Made by a program: the position numbers and the translations under genes. Below the pieces are notes generated by a model that searched no databases, had not been told where the DNA came from, and saw nothing but the letters and a program-made list of their open reading frames with translations. A stretch of DNA of 64,000 nucleotides, from contig NZ_BPQU01000004.1 in NCBI RefSeq assembly GCF_022179445.1, positions 62,001 to 126,000 on the forward strand. The letters are read 5' to 3'. Positions 44,822 to 54,758 of the stretch are shown piece by piece (position 1 is the stretch's first letter; each line of letters begins with the position of its first letter). Source of the stretch: Methylobacterium mesophilicum. Lineage in GTDB: Bacteria; Pseudomonadota; Alphaproteobacteria; Rhizobiales; Beijerinckiaceae.

Positions 44822-45835
44822 TCAGAGCAGGCCGCGCGCCTTGGCGAGGCCGATCAGGTCGGCCTGGGGGCGCGCGCCGATATGCTGGATCACCTCGGCG
44901 GCCGCCAGCGTGCCGAGGCGGGCGCTGGCGACGTTGTCGAGGCCGCGGGCATGGCCCGCCAGGAACCCGGCCGCGAACAGGTCGCCGGCCCCGGTCGTGT
45001 CCAGAACCTCGCGGACCGGGCTCGCCTCGACGGACCGGACCTCGCCGCCCTGCACCACCAGGGCGCCGTCCGACGAGCGGGTGACCAGGCCGAGCAGGTG
45101 TCGGCCGCGGGCGTTGCGCTCGTCGCGCAGGGCGGCCACGGCGGCCTCGGGATCGTCGGTCTGGTAGAGGCTCTGGAGTTCGCCGATATTGGCGAACAGG
45201 ATGTCGATGCTGCCGTCGCGCACGAGGCCCAGGAACTCGTCCCGGTAGCGGCCGACGCAGAATGCGTCCGAGAGGGTCAGCGCCACCGCGTTGCCGGCCT
45301 GGTGGGCGATCTGGACCGCCTTGCGGAACGCATCCTTGGCGGCGGGCGGGTCCCACAGGTAGCCTTCGAGGTAGACCACCCGGGCCGAGGCAACGAGCGC
45401 CCGGTCCACGTCCTCGGGCTTCAGCCCCTGGCAGGCGCCGAGATAGGTGCTCATCGTGCGCTCGCCGTCGGGCGTCACCAGCACGAAGCAGCGGGCCGTG
45501 GCCGGCCCCTCGGTCGCCGGCGGAACCGTGAAGCCGACGCCCGTGGCCTTGAGGTCGTGGCCGAACAGGCCGCCGAGCTCATCGTTCCGAACTTTGCCGA
45601 CGAAGCCGGTCTTGGCGCCGAGCAGGGCCGCGCCCACCGCGGTGTTGGCCCCCGAGCCGCCCGAGACGATCGTGGCCGGGCCCATCGCGGCGAACAGGGC
45701 CTCCGCGCGCTCCTCGTCGATCAGCTGCATCGCGCCCTTGGTCACCCCCTGGGCGTCCAGGAAGGCGTCGTCCGTGCGGGCGATCACGTCGACGATGGCG
45801 TTGCCGAGCACGAGGAGATCGAGGGGTGTGGTCAT
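44822..45835 (-). CDS. PfkB-family sugar/nucleoside kinase (adenosine kinase-like)
   Basis: 337 residues. PfkB signatures: IVSGGSGANTAVGAALLGAK near the N-terminus and DTTGAGDLFAAGFLAG (catalytic Asp) near residue 288. Alphaproteobacterial adenosine kinase-like proteins have the same NAIVDVIARTDDAFL start. It would phosphorylate a nucleoside or sugar with ATP; adenosine is the best guess, not proven. Downstream of a Uma2 gene on the same strand (52 bases). Confidence 0.87.
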   Translation of the reverse strand: MTTPLDLLVLGNAIVDVIARTDDAFLDAQGVTKGAMQLIDEERAEALFAAMGPATIVSGGSGANTAVGAALLGAKTGFVGKVRNDELGGLFGHDLKATGVGFTVPPATEGPATARCFVLVTPDGERTMSTYLGACQGLKPEDVDRALVASARVVYLEGYLWDPPAAKDAFRKAVQIAHQAGNAVALTLSDAFCVGRYRDEFLGLVRDGSIDILFANIGELQSLYQTDDPEAAVAALRDERNARGRHLLGLVTRSSDGALVVQGGEVRSVEASPVREVLDTTGAGDLFAAGFLAGHARGLDNVASARLGTLAAAEVIQHIGARPQADLIGLAKARGLL

Positions 45836-45887
45836 CCGGGCGTCCTGATTCGCGTTTGCGCCGCTGTGACATCCACCTCGGATCGGA

Positions 45888-46466
45888 TCAAGCCGCGGGC
45901 TCTGCGGGGGGCGGGAGATCGGCGAACAGCTCGGCGACGGACAGGCTCAGGCCGGGCGGGGTCAGGTCGAGGGTGCCCTCGGTGGCGATCCGGGTCGCGA
46001 TCAGCCCTTCGGCGCCGCGCGCATGGTGGATGACCAGGCGCTTGACCGGGTCGATCATCAGATAATGCGCGACGCTGGCGATGCTGTAATAGCCGGATAG
46101 CTTGCTGCCGGAATCGACTGTAACCGTGCTGGGCGACAGCACCTCGACCACGAGGATCGGATTGGGGATCTCGATCGCGTCCGGGTCCGCACGCGCGCCG
46201 CAATAGACGAGGGCGTCGGGCTCGAAGACCGTCGTGTCGTCGATGCGCACGCTCATCCCGTCCGGCAATGCGCGACAGGGGAGCTGCGTCCGGTTCAGGG
46301 CGGATCGGAGGGCGAGATAAGCCGAGGCCTTGACCTCCGCATGCCGAACCCGCTCCGGCGACATCGCGACAACCTGGCCTTCGACCAGCTCGTAGCGTCC
46401 CGGCTGGTCCTCGGCCCAGACCAAGAACTCGTCGACATTCATCCGGGGCTTCGGCTGCGCGATCAT
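45888..46466 (-). CDS. Uma2 family (DUF820) putative restriction-endonuclease-fold protein
   Basis: 192 residues. PD-(D/E)XK-like core typical of Uma2: YELVEGQVVAMSPE, VFEPDALVYC (Asp), PILVVEVLSPST (E-V-x-S), and YYSIASVAHYLMIDP. These proteins are abundant in cyanobacteria and scattered in other lineages; their role is unproven. All catalytic-type residues appear present. It lies between an MFS carrier and the PfkB gene on one strand. Confidence 0.85.
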   Translation of the reverse strand: MIAQPKPRMNVDEFLVWAEDQPGRYELVEGQVVAMSPERVRHAEVKASAYLALRSALNRTQLPCRALPDGMSVRIDDTTVFEPDALVYCGARADPDAIEIPNPILVVEVLSPSTVTVDSGSKLSGYYSIASVAHYLMIDPVKRLVIHHARGAEGLIATRIATEGTLDLTPPGLSLSVAELFADLPPPAEPAA

Positions 46467-46508
46467 GGCTTTAAGGTATCACGATTCGCTACCGCACCGA
46501 GGCGAGCC

Positions 46509-47918
46509 TCACCCCGCGATCTTCTCCAACGCCACGTCGCGGGTGCGCGGCCCCAGCAGCCCGACCAGCGACCCAGCCGCCAGCATCGCCGCGGAGATGA
46601 ACAGGAAAACCCCCGGGGTGCCGGCCTCGCGCAGCACGAAGGCGATGACGAACCCCGTAAAGATCGCCGAGAAGCGGCTCCAGGAATAGACGAAGCCCAC
46701 GGCCCGGGCGCGGATGCCGGTGGGGAACAGCTCGGCCTGGTAGGCGTGGAAGCTGTAGGACATCACGTTGGAGGCCAGCGTCAGGCCGATCCCGAGCGCG
46801 ACGATCGTCGGGACATCCCGGGTCTGCGCGAAGGTCAGCCCGCAGGCGATGTAGACCAGCGCGGCGGCCACGATGACGTGCTTGCGCTCGAACCGGTCGG
46901 CGATGGCGAGCCCGATCAGCGGCCCGACCGGGGCGGCCAGCGCGATCAGCGCCGTGTAGGCGAGGCTCGACGTGATGGTGATGCCCTGCGCCACCAGCAG
47001 CGTCGGCACCCAGTTGGCGAAACCGTAGAAGCCCACCGTCTGGAACACGTTGAAGCCGGCCATCATCAATGCCCGGCGCCGGTACGGCGGCACCCAAAGA
47101 TCGCCGAACGCGCCCCGCCTCTGGATCGGCTCCGGTGGAGCGGGCGGCGGCAGGGGGCGGCCATACTCGGCGGCGACCTGGCCTTCCAGGCGCCGCAGGA
47201 CCGCGTCGGCCTCCGCGAGCCGCCCGCGCTCGACCAGCCAGCGCGGGCTCTCCGGAAGGCCCGCGCGCAGCCACCAGACCCCGATCGCCGCGGTGGCGCC
47301 GATCAGCACCACCCAGCGCCAGCCGTCGATCCCCAGCGGCGCCGTCGGGATCAGCAGGTAGGACAGGAACGCCACCACCGGCACGGCGGTGAAGCCGATG
47401 CCCTGGCACAGGGCGAAGGCGCGGCCGCGGATCCCCTTCGGCACCAGCTCCGAGAGGTAGCTGCCGATGGTCACCATCTCGAGGCCCAGGCCGATCCCGG
47501 CGATCAACCGCCAGAGATTGAGCCCGAACGCCTCGGTCTGACAGGCCATCACCACGTTGGCGGCCGTGTAGGACAGGAGCGACCACGTAAAGATCGCCCG
47601 GCGGCCGAACCGGTCGGCCAGCCAGCCGCAGACCAGGGTGCCGATGAACAGCCCGGTGAACAGGGCCGCCACGAAGCTCGCGACGCCGCTCGCGCCGAAC
47701 AGCCCGGGGGTGGTCGGCGTCAGGATCCCGGCCTTCACGAGGCCCGGGGCGACGTAGCCGGTGAACAGCAGGTCGTAGAGTTCGAAGAAGAAGCCGAGGC
47801 CGAGCAAAGCCACGAGGCGCCAGACCGTGCGCGTCGGCGGCAACCGGTCGAGGCGGGCCAGGATGGCGCCGGGGTCCAGGATGCTTCCCTCGGGCTGCGC
47901 GATCCGTGTCGTCGCCAT
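46509..47918 (-). CDS. MFS transporter, metabolite:H+ symporter (sugar-porter-like)
   Basis: 469 residues with 12 predicted helices. The loop 2-3 motif GWLADRFGRRAIF and the loop 8-9 motif GLAIADRFERKHV are both present, and PESPRWLVERGR follows helix 6 as in sugar porters and aromatic-acid symporters. It probably takes up an organic acid or aromatic compound. Followed on the same strand by Uma2 after 42 bases; divergent from the HigBA pair. Confidence 0.88.
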   Translation of the reverse strand: MATTRIAQPEGSILDPGAILARLDRLPPTRTVWRLVALLGLGFFFELYDLLFTGYVAPGLVKAGILTPTTPGLFGASGVASFVAALFTGLFIGTLVCGWLADRFGRRAIFTWSLLSYTAANVVMACQTEAFGLNLWRLIAGIGLGLEMVTIGSYLSELVPKGIRGRAFALCQGIGFTAVPVVAFLSYLLIPTAPLGIDGWRWVVLIGATAAIGVWWLRAGLPESPRWLVERGRLAEADAVLRRLEGQVAAEYGRPLPPPAPPEPIQRRGAFGDLWVPPYRRRALMMAGFNVFQTVGFYGFANWVPTLLVAQGITITSSLAYTALIALAAPVGPLIGLAIADRFERKHVIVAAALVYIACGLTFAQTRDVPTIVALGIGLTLASNVMSYSFHAYQAELFPTGIRARAVGFVYSWSRFSAIFTGFVIAFVLREAGTPGVFLFISAAMLAAGSLVGLLGPRTRDVALEKIAG

Positions 47919-48078
47919 CCGCCCGCGTCTCCCGTACCCAGTGTTGTCGCCTATCCGTTCGCCACTGCCTTGGAACTGTCACGCCTGCAAGGGTTCGTTG
48001 GTGCACTTTTGTGGTGACCACGCGTGAGTCGGATCGGGATCCGCTGGCGCAAAAGGTCACGTATATGGTACTATTTGG

Positions 48079-48402
48079 ATGAGGGTCCGGGAGTTCATCG
48101 ATCATCGTGGGCGGAGTCCCTTCGCCCAATGGTTCGACGCTCTCGACGATCAGGCGGCTGCCAAGGTGACGGTTGCGCTCTTGCGGATGGAGCAGGGCAA
48201 CCTGTCCAACGCCAAGTCGGTGGGCGGCGGCGTCGAAGAGTACAGGATCGACTGGGGACCGGGATACCGACTCTATTTCGGACGGGACGGAGGCGCCTTG
48301 ATCCTCCTGCTCTGCGGTGGAAGCAAGCAACGGCAGCAACAGGATATCAGCGAGGCCCGTGCACATTGGGCCGTATACAAACGGCGCAAGAAGGAGGGAT
48401 GA
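48079..48402 (+). CDS. HigB/RelE-superfamily toxin (Gp49-like)
   Basis: 107 residues. The RelE/HigB-type killer-protein fold is recognised from FIDHRGRSPFAQWFDALDDQAAAKV and VEEYRIDWGPGYRLYFGRDGG followed by LLCGGSKQRQQQDI. These are ribosome-dependent mRNA endonucleases. The toxin gene comes first and its TGA overlaps the antitoxin start, the order typical of HigBA. A T/A-rich stretch (TATATGGTACTATTT) just before the ATG probably contains the -10 region. Confidence 0.87.
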   Translation: MRVREFIDHRGRSPFAQWFDALDDQAAAKVTVALLRMEQGNLSNAKSVGGGVEEYRIDWGPGYRLYFGRDGGALILLLCGGSKQRQQQDISEARAHWAVYKRRKKEG

Positions 48403-48719
48403 TGGCCCTGACGCGCAGCTTCAAGGAGACGGTGAAGGCCCGAGCCCAGCGCGACCCCGCCTTCCGTGCCGCACTCCTGACGGAGGCGGTCGAACTCTTC
48501 CTGGCGGGGGAGGTGGACACAGGGAAGGCGCTTCTGCGTGACTGCGTCAATGCCACCGTCGGGTTCGAGCGCTTGGCGCAGGAGACGGGCTCGACCTCGA
48601 AGAGCCTGATGCGCATGCTGGGCCCTTCCGGCAACCCGACCGCCAGCAACCTGTTCGCGATCCTGCGCAGCGTCCAGAAGGCTGTCGGTGTCGAGCTGGC
48701 GGTCACGGTGGCACGCTGA
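48402..48719 (+). CDS. HigA-type HTH antitoxin (addiction module antidote)
   Basis: 105 residues from ATG 48402 (ATG 48399 also possible; AGGAGG ends at 48397, so 48402 has the better spacing). It starts MALTRSFKETVKARAQRDPAFRAALL and has a C-terminal HTH (FERLAQETGSTSKSLMRMLGPSGNPTASN) matching the probable addiction-module antidote family. It should neutralise the preceding toxin and repress the operon. Its end is 13 bases from the convergent glutaminase stop. Confidence 0.87.
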   Translation: MALTRSFKETVKARAQRDPAFRAALLTEAVELFLAGEVDTGKALLRDCVNATVGFERLAQETGSTSKSLMRMLGPSGNPTASNLFAILRSVQKAVGVELAVTVAR

Positions 48720-48732
48720 ACTCGAACGCGCC

Positions 48733-49662
48733 TCAAACCCCGAACACCGACCAGCCCATCCGCTGGGTCAGGCGCTCCAGGGCGACGCGGCCGAGATGGG
48801 AATTGCCCGCCGCGTCGAGGCCCGGCGACCAGACCGCGATCGAGGCCTTTCCGGGCGCCACCGCCAGGATGCTGCCGCCGACGCCGCTCTTGCCCGGCAG
48901 GCCGACCCGGTAGGCGAACTCGCCCGAGCCGTCGTAGTGGCCGCAGGTCAGCATGATCGCGTTGATGCGGCGCGCCCGCTCGGCCGAGACGACATTGTGC
49001 CCGGTCGAGGGGTTGCGGCCGTTATGGGCCAGGAACCGGCCCGCCATGGCGAGCTGTCGGCAGGTCATCGCGATGGCGCAGTGGTGGAAGTAGACGCCGA
49101 GCGTGTAGTCCACCGGGTTCTCGATCACGCCGAAGGACTTCATGTAGTTGGCGAGCGCGGTGTTGCGGAAGCCGGTGCGCTTCTCGGAGGCCGCCACCTG
49201 CTCGTCGATGGTGATGGTCGGGTCCTGGGCCAGGAACTGCATGAAGCGCAGGATCTCGCCCAAAGCCTCCCGGGGCGCGTGACCCGAGAGGATCACGTCG
49301 GTCACCGCGATGGCGCCGGCGTTGATGAACGGGTTGCGCGGCACCCCGCGCTCGCGCTCCAGCTGGACGATCGAGTTGAATGGGTTGCCGGAGGGCTCGC
49401 GCCCGACCCGCTTCCACAGCCGGTCGCCGACCATGCCGAGCGCCAGGGTGAGCGTGAACACCTTCGACACGCTCTGGATCGAGAACGGTATCTCGCTGTC
49501 GCCGCCGACGGTGACGGCACCGTCTGCATCGATCACCGCGATGCCGAACTGGTTCGGGTCCACGAGGGCGAGTTCGGGGATGTAGTCGGCCACCGCGCCC
49601 CGGTCGGAGCGCAGGGCCATCTCGTCGGAGATCTCCCGGACGACGCTGTCGAGATCGGGCAC
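48733..49662 (-). CDS. glsA: glutaminase
   Basis: 309 residues from GTG 49662, the usual length for bacterial glutaminase A. Serine-dependent beta-lactamase-like fold: [12 protein letters not shown] holds the catalytic Ser-x-x-Lys, followed by [20 protein letters not shown] and YVFHH-like YFHHCAIAM. Hydrolyses glutamine to glutamate and ammonia in the cytoplasm. Monocistronic; separated from the ABC gene by 25 bases on the same strand. Confidence 0.95.
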   Translation of the reverse strand: MPDLDSVVREISDEMALRSDRGAVADYIPELALVDPNQFGIAVIDADGAVTVGGDSEIPFSIQSVSKVFTLTLALGMVGDRLWKRVGREPSGNPFNSIVQLERERGVPRNPFINAGAIAVTDVILSGHAPREALGEILRFMQFLAQDPTITIDEQVAASEKRTGFRNTALANYMKSFGVIENPVDYTLGVYFHHCAIAMTCRQLAMAGRFLAHNGRNPSTGHNVVSAERARRINAIMLTCGHYDGSGEFAYRVGLPGKSGVGGSILAVAPGKASIAVWSPGLDAAGNSHLGRVALERLTQRMGWSVFGV

Positions 49663-49687
49663 GGCCAGGCCTCGCGGTGCGCCCCGA

Positions 49688-51469
49688 TCAGGCCGCCGCC
49701 AGGGACATCGACATCGATTCCTTCTTCATCAGTTCGCGGAAGAAGCCGTCGAGGTGGGTCAGGTTGTCGGGCGAGCCGTCCTGGATGATGCGGCCACCCT
49801 CCAGCACCACGATCCGGTCGAAGTCCTGCAGCGTCGACAGGCGGTGGGCGATGGCGATGACGGTGCGGCCCTTCATAAGGTTCGCGAGCGCCTGACGGAT
49901 CGCCTGCTCCGATTCCGCGTCGAGCGCCGAGGTCGCCTCATCGAGCAGCAGGATCGGCGAGTTCTTCAGGATGGCCCGCGCGATGGCGATGCGCTGGCGC
50001 TGGCCCCCCGAGAGCTTCACGCCGCGGTCGCCGACCATCGTGTCGAAGCCCTCCGGCAGAGCCTGAATGAACTCGGTGCAGCGCGCCGCCTCGGCGGCCT
50101 GCCAGACCTCCTCGTCGGTGGCCTCAGGCCGGCCGTAACGGATGTTCTCGCGCAGGGAGCGATGGAACATCGACACGTCCTGCGGGACGACCGTGATCGC
50201 CTCGCGCAGGGATTCCTGGGTCACCAGCTCGACCTTCTGGCCGTTGATGCGGATCTCGCCGCTCTTCACGTCGTAGAAGCGCTGCAGCAGCGAGAACAGG
50301 GTCGACTTGCCGCCGCCCGACTTGCCGACGAGGCCGACCTTCTGGCCCGGCTCGATCACGAGGTCGAAATCGGTGAACACCGGGCGCCCGTCCGGATAAT
50401 TGAAGGCGACGTGGTCGAACTCGATCTTGGCGCCCTGGCCGGCGAGCGGCTTGGCTTCCGGATGGTCCACGAGGTCGTGTGGCTGCAGCAGGGTGTGCAG
50501 CGCCTCGGCAAGGCGGGCGGTGTGCTGCGTCGCGTCGACCAGGGCCACCGCGAGGTCGCGGGTGGCCGCCAGGATGCGGATGCCGAGCGTGCAGACCAGC
50601 ACCACCTGGCCGTTGGTCGCCTGGCCTGCCTCCCACATCTGGATCGCCCAGTAGAGCAGGCCGAACACCGCCAAGACGGTCAGCACCGCGTGCACGATGC
50701 GCAGCTTCTCGAGGTAGAGCAGCGACGAGCGCCGGGCGCGCATCTCCGTGGCGATCGTGCCCTCGAAGCGCTGGCCTTCGCGCTTGAAGCCCGAGAAGGC
50801 GCGCACGAGCGACATGTTGCCGACGAGGTCCACCATCTCGCCGTCCACCGAGGCCGCCTTGGCCGCGAAGTCGTGGTGCAGCGGCTTGCCGGCCGCCGCC
50901 ATCTTGAACATCAGCACGACGACGGCCGCGAAGACGCCGGCCAGGATCGCCGCCATGGTGGTGTTGACGGTAGCGATGTAGGCGATCGATCCGAAGGCCG
51001 CGACGGTCGGCGGCATCACGTTGAACACGAACATGTTCTCGACCGTGAAGATCGCGTTCGAAGTCGCCGTGATGCGCGACGCCAGGGTGCCCGGCTGCCG
51101 GTCGGAGAAGAAGGTCGGCGAATGGCCGGTCATGTGCCGGAACAGGTCGCGCCGGATGTCGCCGGTGACGCCCACGAACGTGAAGGCCCCGGTCAGCGCC
51201 GCAACGCGCCAGAGCATGTTGTCGGCCGCGATGAAGCCGATCAGGACGGCGAGCGCCCCCCAGACCACGGTGTTGCCCGGGCCCGGCCCCTTGGTCAGCG
51301 CGTCGACCACGCCCTTGAGGGCATAGTCGGTCGAGACCGAGAACCCGACCGCACCGAGCACGGAGATCAGGATCACCAGGTGGGGCACCCAGCGGCGCCG
51401 GAGGTATCGCCCGACGAAGGCGAAGGGCCTCTCAGCGTATTGGTGCAGCTCTTCCATCGCGGTGACCAT
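49688..51469 (-). CDS. ABC exporter, fused permease-ATPase (MsbA/ATM1-like)
   Basis: 593 residues from ATG 51469 (ATG 51457 is equally possible). Six-helix exporter domain (about 20-330) followed by the nucleotide-binding domain: Walker [11 protein letters not shown]-loop [10 protein letters not shown], signature [13 protein letters not shown], Walker [13 protein letters not shown] and switch [12 protein letters not shown]. Half-transporter that should dimerise. Lipid, peptide or glucan export are possible; no clue from neighbours. Confidence 0.92.
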   Translation of the reverse strand: MVTAMEELHQYAERPFAFVGRYLRRRWVPHLVILISVLGAVGFSVSTDYALKGVVDALTKGPGPGNTVVWGALAVLIGFIAADNMLWRVAALTGAFTFVGVTGDIRRDLFRHMTGHSPTFFSDRQPGTLASRITATSNAIFTVENMFVFNVMPPTVAAFGSIAYIATVNTTMAAILAGVFAAVVVLMFKMAAAGKPLHHDFAAKAASVDGEMVDLVGNMSLVRAFSGFKREGQRFEGTIATEMRARRSSLLYLEKLRIVHAVLTVLAVFGLLYWAIQMWEAGQATNGQVVLVCTLGIRILAATRDLAVALVDATQHTARLAEALHTLLQPHDLVDHPEAKPLAGQGAKIEFDHVAFNYPDGRPVFTDFDLVIEPGQKVGLVGKSGGGKSTLFSLLQRFYDVKSGEIRINGQKVELVTQESLREAITVVPQDVSMFHRSLRENIRYGRPEATDEEVWQAAEAARCTEFIQALPEGFDTMVGDRGVKLSGGQRQRIAIARAILKNSPILLLDEATSALDAESEQAIRQALANLMKGRTVIAIAHRLSTLQDFDRIVVLEGGRIIQDGSPDNLTHLDGFFRELMKKESMSMSLAAA

Positions 51470-51660
51470 TCCGTATTCACGCGGCACTGGCTGGTGCGGG
51501 CTGAGGCGGAGTGCAACGCGGGCGCAGTCGGACCCGCAGCGGCAACGCAACAGCGTTGCCATATGTTGCACCGGCCCGCACCTCCCGCGCGCTTTTATCT
51601 CTCAAACCTGAACGCCGCTTGAGCGGCGTGGATACATGCAAGCGAATCCGATGCCGCGGA

Positions 51661-53067
51661 TCACGCCTCCTCCGTCGGCTGGCGCGTCTCGGGCATGATC
51701 AGCGCCACCAGCATGAAGGCCGCGAAGCCCATGAAGGCCAGTCCCAGGAAGGCGCTGTGGCTGCCCAGACGGTCCGCCATGATCCCGGCGATCGACGTCG
51801 AGAGCGCGGCGCCCACGCCCATCGCGGTGCCGACCGCGCCGAGCGCAAGGTTGAAACGTCCCGTGCCGCGGGTGAGATCCGAGACCACCAGCGGCACCAT
51901 CACGCCCAGCACCGAGGCGGAGATCCCGTCCAGAACCTGGATGGCGACCAGGCCGTAGGGGTTCGTGGTGTAGGCGAGCATCAGCCCGCGGACCGGCAGC
52001 GCGCCGAAACCCAGGAGCAGCACCGGGTAGCGGCCGAACCGCTCGGCGGCCCGGCCGACCGCGGGGGCGCTCACGGCGAGCACCGCCTGCGGGACCATGA
52101 TGCAGGCCGCGATCAGCGCGGTGGCGGTCTCGCTCGCCCGCAGGGTGAGGACGCTGCCCACCAGCGGCAGCATCGCGGCGTTCGCCAGGAAGAACAGGAC
52201 CATGCAGGCCGCGAAGCACAGGAGCCCGCGATTGGTCAGCAGCGCCCGGACGCCGTCCTGCCCGGCGGCGCGGGGCTTCTGGGCCGAGGCCGACTTGGCG
52301 TCCGACTTGGAGGCCGCCTCGGGGACCGCGTCCTTGAACACGTTGGCGTCGATCTCGTCGGCGCGGATCCGCGTCAGCGCGATGATCGTCGGCACCACCA
52401 GGGCCGCGGTCAGGTAGAACACCGCGCCGTTCGAGATATAGTAGCCGATGGCGCCCATGCCGGCGGCGCCGAGCGCGTTGCCGACCGCCGCGAAGCTCGC
52501 GTTGCGGCCGAGGCGCTCCCCCGCCCGGGCCCGCCCGACCAGCCCGATGCTGATCGCCGCGATGGCCGGCGTGAGCACGCAGCTCGCCCCCGAATGCACC
52601 GCCATGGCCAGGAGCACCACCGGGAAGCTCGGCCAGACCGCCAGCGCGAAGGCACTGCCCGAGATGCCGATCACCGCCACCGCGGCGGCGAAGCGCTTCG
52701 AACGCACCACGTCGACGAAGGCGCCGCCCGGCACCTGGCCCAGCAGCGCGACGAGGCTGCCCACGGTGAGGGCGAAGCCGATATCCGACTGGGTCCACTT
52801 CGCCTGCGAGAAGTACACGGCCAGGAACGGCCCGAACCCGGTCTGCAGGTTGGCCACGAAGAACGCGAAGGCGTCGAGGCCGTGGCGGCTTGCCGCCGAG
52901 AGCGTTCGGTCCACCGGCACGGCCTCCGCGGCCGCCCGCGCCGGCTCGCGCGCGACCTCGGCCGACTGATCTTTCAGGCGGACGGGCCGCGACCGCGGGT
53001 CCTGTCGGGACACCTCGCGCTCGCGGGGGGAAACGGCGGGTCTTGCCTTCAATCGGGCCACCGTCAC
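51661..53067 (-). CDS. MFS transporter (DHA1-like)
   Basis: 468 residues from GTG 53067. A polar N-terminal extension of ~60 residues precedes helix 1 (LDAFAFFVANLQTGFGPFLAVYF). Twelve helices; loop 2-3 reads PGGAFVDVVRSKRFAA, a degenerate MFS motif, and a central loop contains KSDAKSASAQKPRAAG. The FFVANLQTGFGPF start is typical of a group of uncharacterised proteobacterial MFS carriers. Its GTGA start overlaps the stop of the PRC-barrel gene, implying coupled translation. Confidence 0.85.
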   Translation of the reverse strand: MTVARLKARPAVSPREREVSRQDPRSRPVRLKDQSAEVAREPARAAAEAVPVDRTLSAASRHGLDAFAFFVANLQTGFGPFLAVYFSQAKWTQSDIGFALTVGSLVALLGQVPGGAFVDVVRSKRFAAAVAVIGISGSAFALAVWPSFPVVLLAMAVHSGASCVLTPAIAAISIGLVGRARAGERLGRNASFAAVGNALGAAGMGAIGYYISNGAVFYLTAALVVPTIIALTRIRADEIDANVFKDAVPEAASKSDAKSASAQKPRAAGQDGVRALLTNRGLLCFAACMVLFFLANAAMLPLVGSVLTLRASETATALIAACIMVPQAVLAVSAPAVGRAAERFGRYPVLLLGFGALPVRGLMLAYTTNPYGLVAIQVLDGISASVLGVMVPLVVSDLTRGTGRFNLALGAVGTAMGVGAALSTSIAGIMADRLGSHSAFLGLAFMGFAAFMLVALIMPETRQPTEEA

Positions 53068-53819
53068 TTATCCGGGGCCTTTTCCGGAGGGGTGGCGGGA
53101 AGCGGGGCGGCCGGCGCCGGCGCAGGAGGTGCGGTTGCGGTCGCCGCGGCGGGCGGCGTCGGGGCGGCGGCCGTGGGCGCGGGAGGGCCGGCCGGCTGGG
53201 CCGCGCTCGTCGCCTGCTCGCCCTCGGGCACGGGGGCGGCCGGACTCGCCGGGCCGAGCACGACGATCGGCTCGCCGGCCTTGTATTCGGGCGACACCCG
53301 GACCTGGTTGCGGCTCAGCGCGACGGACAGCTTGCGCTCTTTGTTGCCATCGGGGGTGAAGCGCAGGGCGCGCCAATCGACGGCGATCTTGCGGGTGCCG
53401 ACACCCAGGAAGCCGCCGAAATCGATGATCGCCGCCCGGGGATGCCCGTCCTTGTCGATGATGATGTCGATGACGCGCCCCAGCTCGTCGCCGCCCGCGC
53501 TGCGCACGCTGCGGCCGAGCAGGCTCTCGTAATCCTGGGTGTCCAGCACCGTGGCCGGGGTCCCCTGCTGCTGCTGTTGCGCCGCGTTCGGCGACGCGCC
53601 CGGCGCGGCGGTGGGGGCGGGCGCCCCCGCGGGTGGCGCCGCCGCCGGAGGGGCAGCGGGCGCCGGCGGGAGGGCGGGCGGCGTTTGCGCGGCGGGCGGG
53701 CTCGATGGCGGGGTCTGGCCGGATGCGCCATCGCCCCCGGGGGCCGGGGCCTGCGCCGCAACGCCCGACGCCCACAGGGCGAGCGTCACGGCCGCGATCA
53801 TCCGGTTGGTTCTGAACAC
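53064..53819 (-). CDS. exported PRC-barrel protein with Pro/Ala-rich flanks
   Basis: 251 residues from GTG 53819 (ATG 53801 possible). Signal peptide (MIAAVTLALWASGVAA), then ~65 residues of Pro/Ala-rich low complexity with a Gln5 run, a PRC-barrel (ESLLGRSVRSAGGDELGRVIDIII, ... GGFLGVGTRKIAVDW, about 95-170), and a second Pro/Ala-rich tail. PRC-barrels are small beta-barrels that bind RNA or act in stress-linked proteins; a periplasmic one is of unknown role. Co-translated with the MFS gene. Confidence 0.82.
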   Translation of the reverse strand: MFRTNRMIAAVTLALWASGVAAQAPAPGGDGASGQTPPSSPPAAQTPPALPPAPAAPPAAAPPAGAPAPTAAPGASPNAAQQQQQGTPATVLDTQDYESLLGRSVRSAGGDELGRVIDIIIDKDGHPRAAIIDFGGFLGVGTRKIAVDWRALRFTPDGNKERKLSVALSRNQVRVSPEYKAGEPIVVLGPASPAAPVPEGEQATSAAQPAGPPAPTAAAPTPPAAATATAPPAPAPAAPLPATPPEKAPDK

Positions 53820-54122
53820 GCTGCGTCCTCTGAGGAAGGGCCGGGCCGAGCCGACGCATCGGCAAGACCGCGACCGTATCGGCCGGATTCGGGCCCGCCG
53901 TCGGCGAGACCCTGCCTGCGGACAGCACCCTGCCGAAGGACCTGGGCGAAGTTATGGACCCTCGGGGCCGGCCGGCAAGTTCCGCGCCGATGCTTGTGCG
54001 AGCGCCCGAGAGGCGCGCTGGCGCGCATGTGTCTGGTTTTCGCCGCAACCCGAGCGTAGACAGCCGACGATAAGCTTCTGCGAGCTGCGGAAACCACCGC
54101 GGCCCCTTGCGAGGACTACACG
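53820..54122. other. divergent intergenic region
   Basis: 303 bases between the minus-strand PRC-barrel gene and the plus-strand lipoprotein gene. No coding sequence, repeat or clear promoter motif is visible beyond what two divergent promoters would need. Confidence 0.5.
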
Positions 54123-54524
54123 ATGTCGACCCTCCCCTCGTCGGTCTGCGCCACTGCGCGCGGCCTCGCGCTCTGCGCCGCCCTGGCCGGCCTGGTGGCC
54201 GGCTGTCAGGCGCTCGGCGGCGGGGGCGGCGTGATGCCGGAAACCGAGGTCGGGCTGCCGCCCTCGCTGCGCGGCTCCCTGCCCAACCGCGAGGCCCGCA
54301 ACGCTGCGGTCGATGCCGACGGGCAGCCGCTCCAGACCGCTCCGACGAAGCAGCTCGCGATCCCGCGCAGCGCCGGCGGCGCAACGCAGTCGGCCAATGC
54401 CGGGGAGCGCCGGATCCGGCGCGAGGACATCGAGGGCGGCAACGCCGCGGGCGGCGCGGGCAGCAACGCGATGGGCCCCATGCTCTCGCCCGGCGGCAGC
54501 GTCGGCCTCGGCGGGAAGTTCTAA
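54123..54524 (+). CDS. putative lipoprotein, hypothetical
   Basis: 133 residues. Signal peptide ending in a lipobox LVAGCQ (Cys28), followed by a Gly-rich stretch and a disordered, Asn/Arg/Gly-rich mature part (SLPNREARNAAVDADGQPLQ, ERRIRREDIEGGNAAGGAG). No conserved domain recognised. Probably anchored in the outer or inner membrane by its N-terminal lipid. GAGGAC lies upstream of the ATG. Confidence 0.7.
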   Translation: MSTLPSSVCATARGLALCAALAGLVAGCQALGGGGGVMPETEVGLPPSLRGSLPNREARNAAVDADGQPLQTAPTKQLAIPRSAGGATQSANAGERRIRREDIEGGNAAGGAGSNAMGPMLSPGGSVGLGGKF

Positions 54525-54643
54525 GGGCGGCATCCGGCAGGGGGCACGGCGCACGGACGCGCCGCGCTTTCCCACGAAGCTACGGGCCCTATGCGGGGTT
54601 CTCTCGCCGAGCATGCCACAGCGTGACTCGTGACGGGCTCGCG

Positions 54644-54669
54644 CCCCCTCTCCCGCACGGGAGAGGGGG
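54644..54669. repeat. perfect hairpin, CCCTCTCCC-type short repeat
   Basis: CCCCCTCTCCCG and its exact inverse are separated by two bases, in the 234-base gap after the lipoprotein gene. This is the common proteobacterial intergenic repeat form, similar in composition to the longer element embedded in the UdgX gene. Confidence 0.7.
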
Positions 54670-54758
54670 GCTCATCGCGACCTGCAAGAGCGACAGCGCT
54701 CCAGATCTGTGCAGGCGGTAGCCGCAGGGAGAAGGGGCGTGTCGCCCGCTCACAAAGC

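Noticed and set aside
48011..48021. GTGGT-g-ACCAC dyad between the MFS gene and the HigB-like toxin as an operator
   Set aside because: Short, single, and 57 bases from the toxin start; not enough to call.
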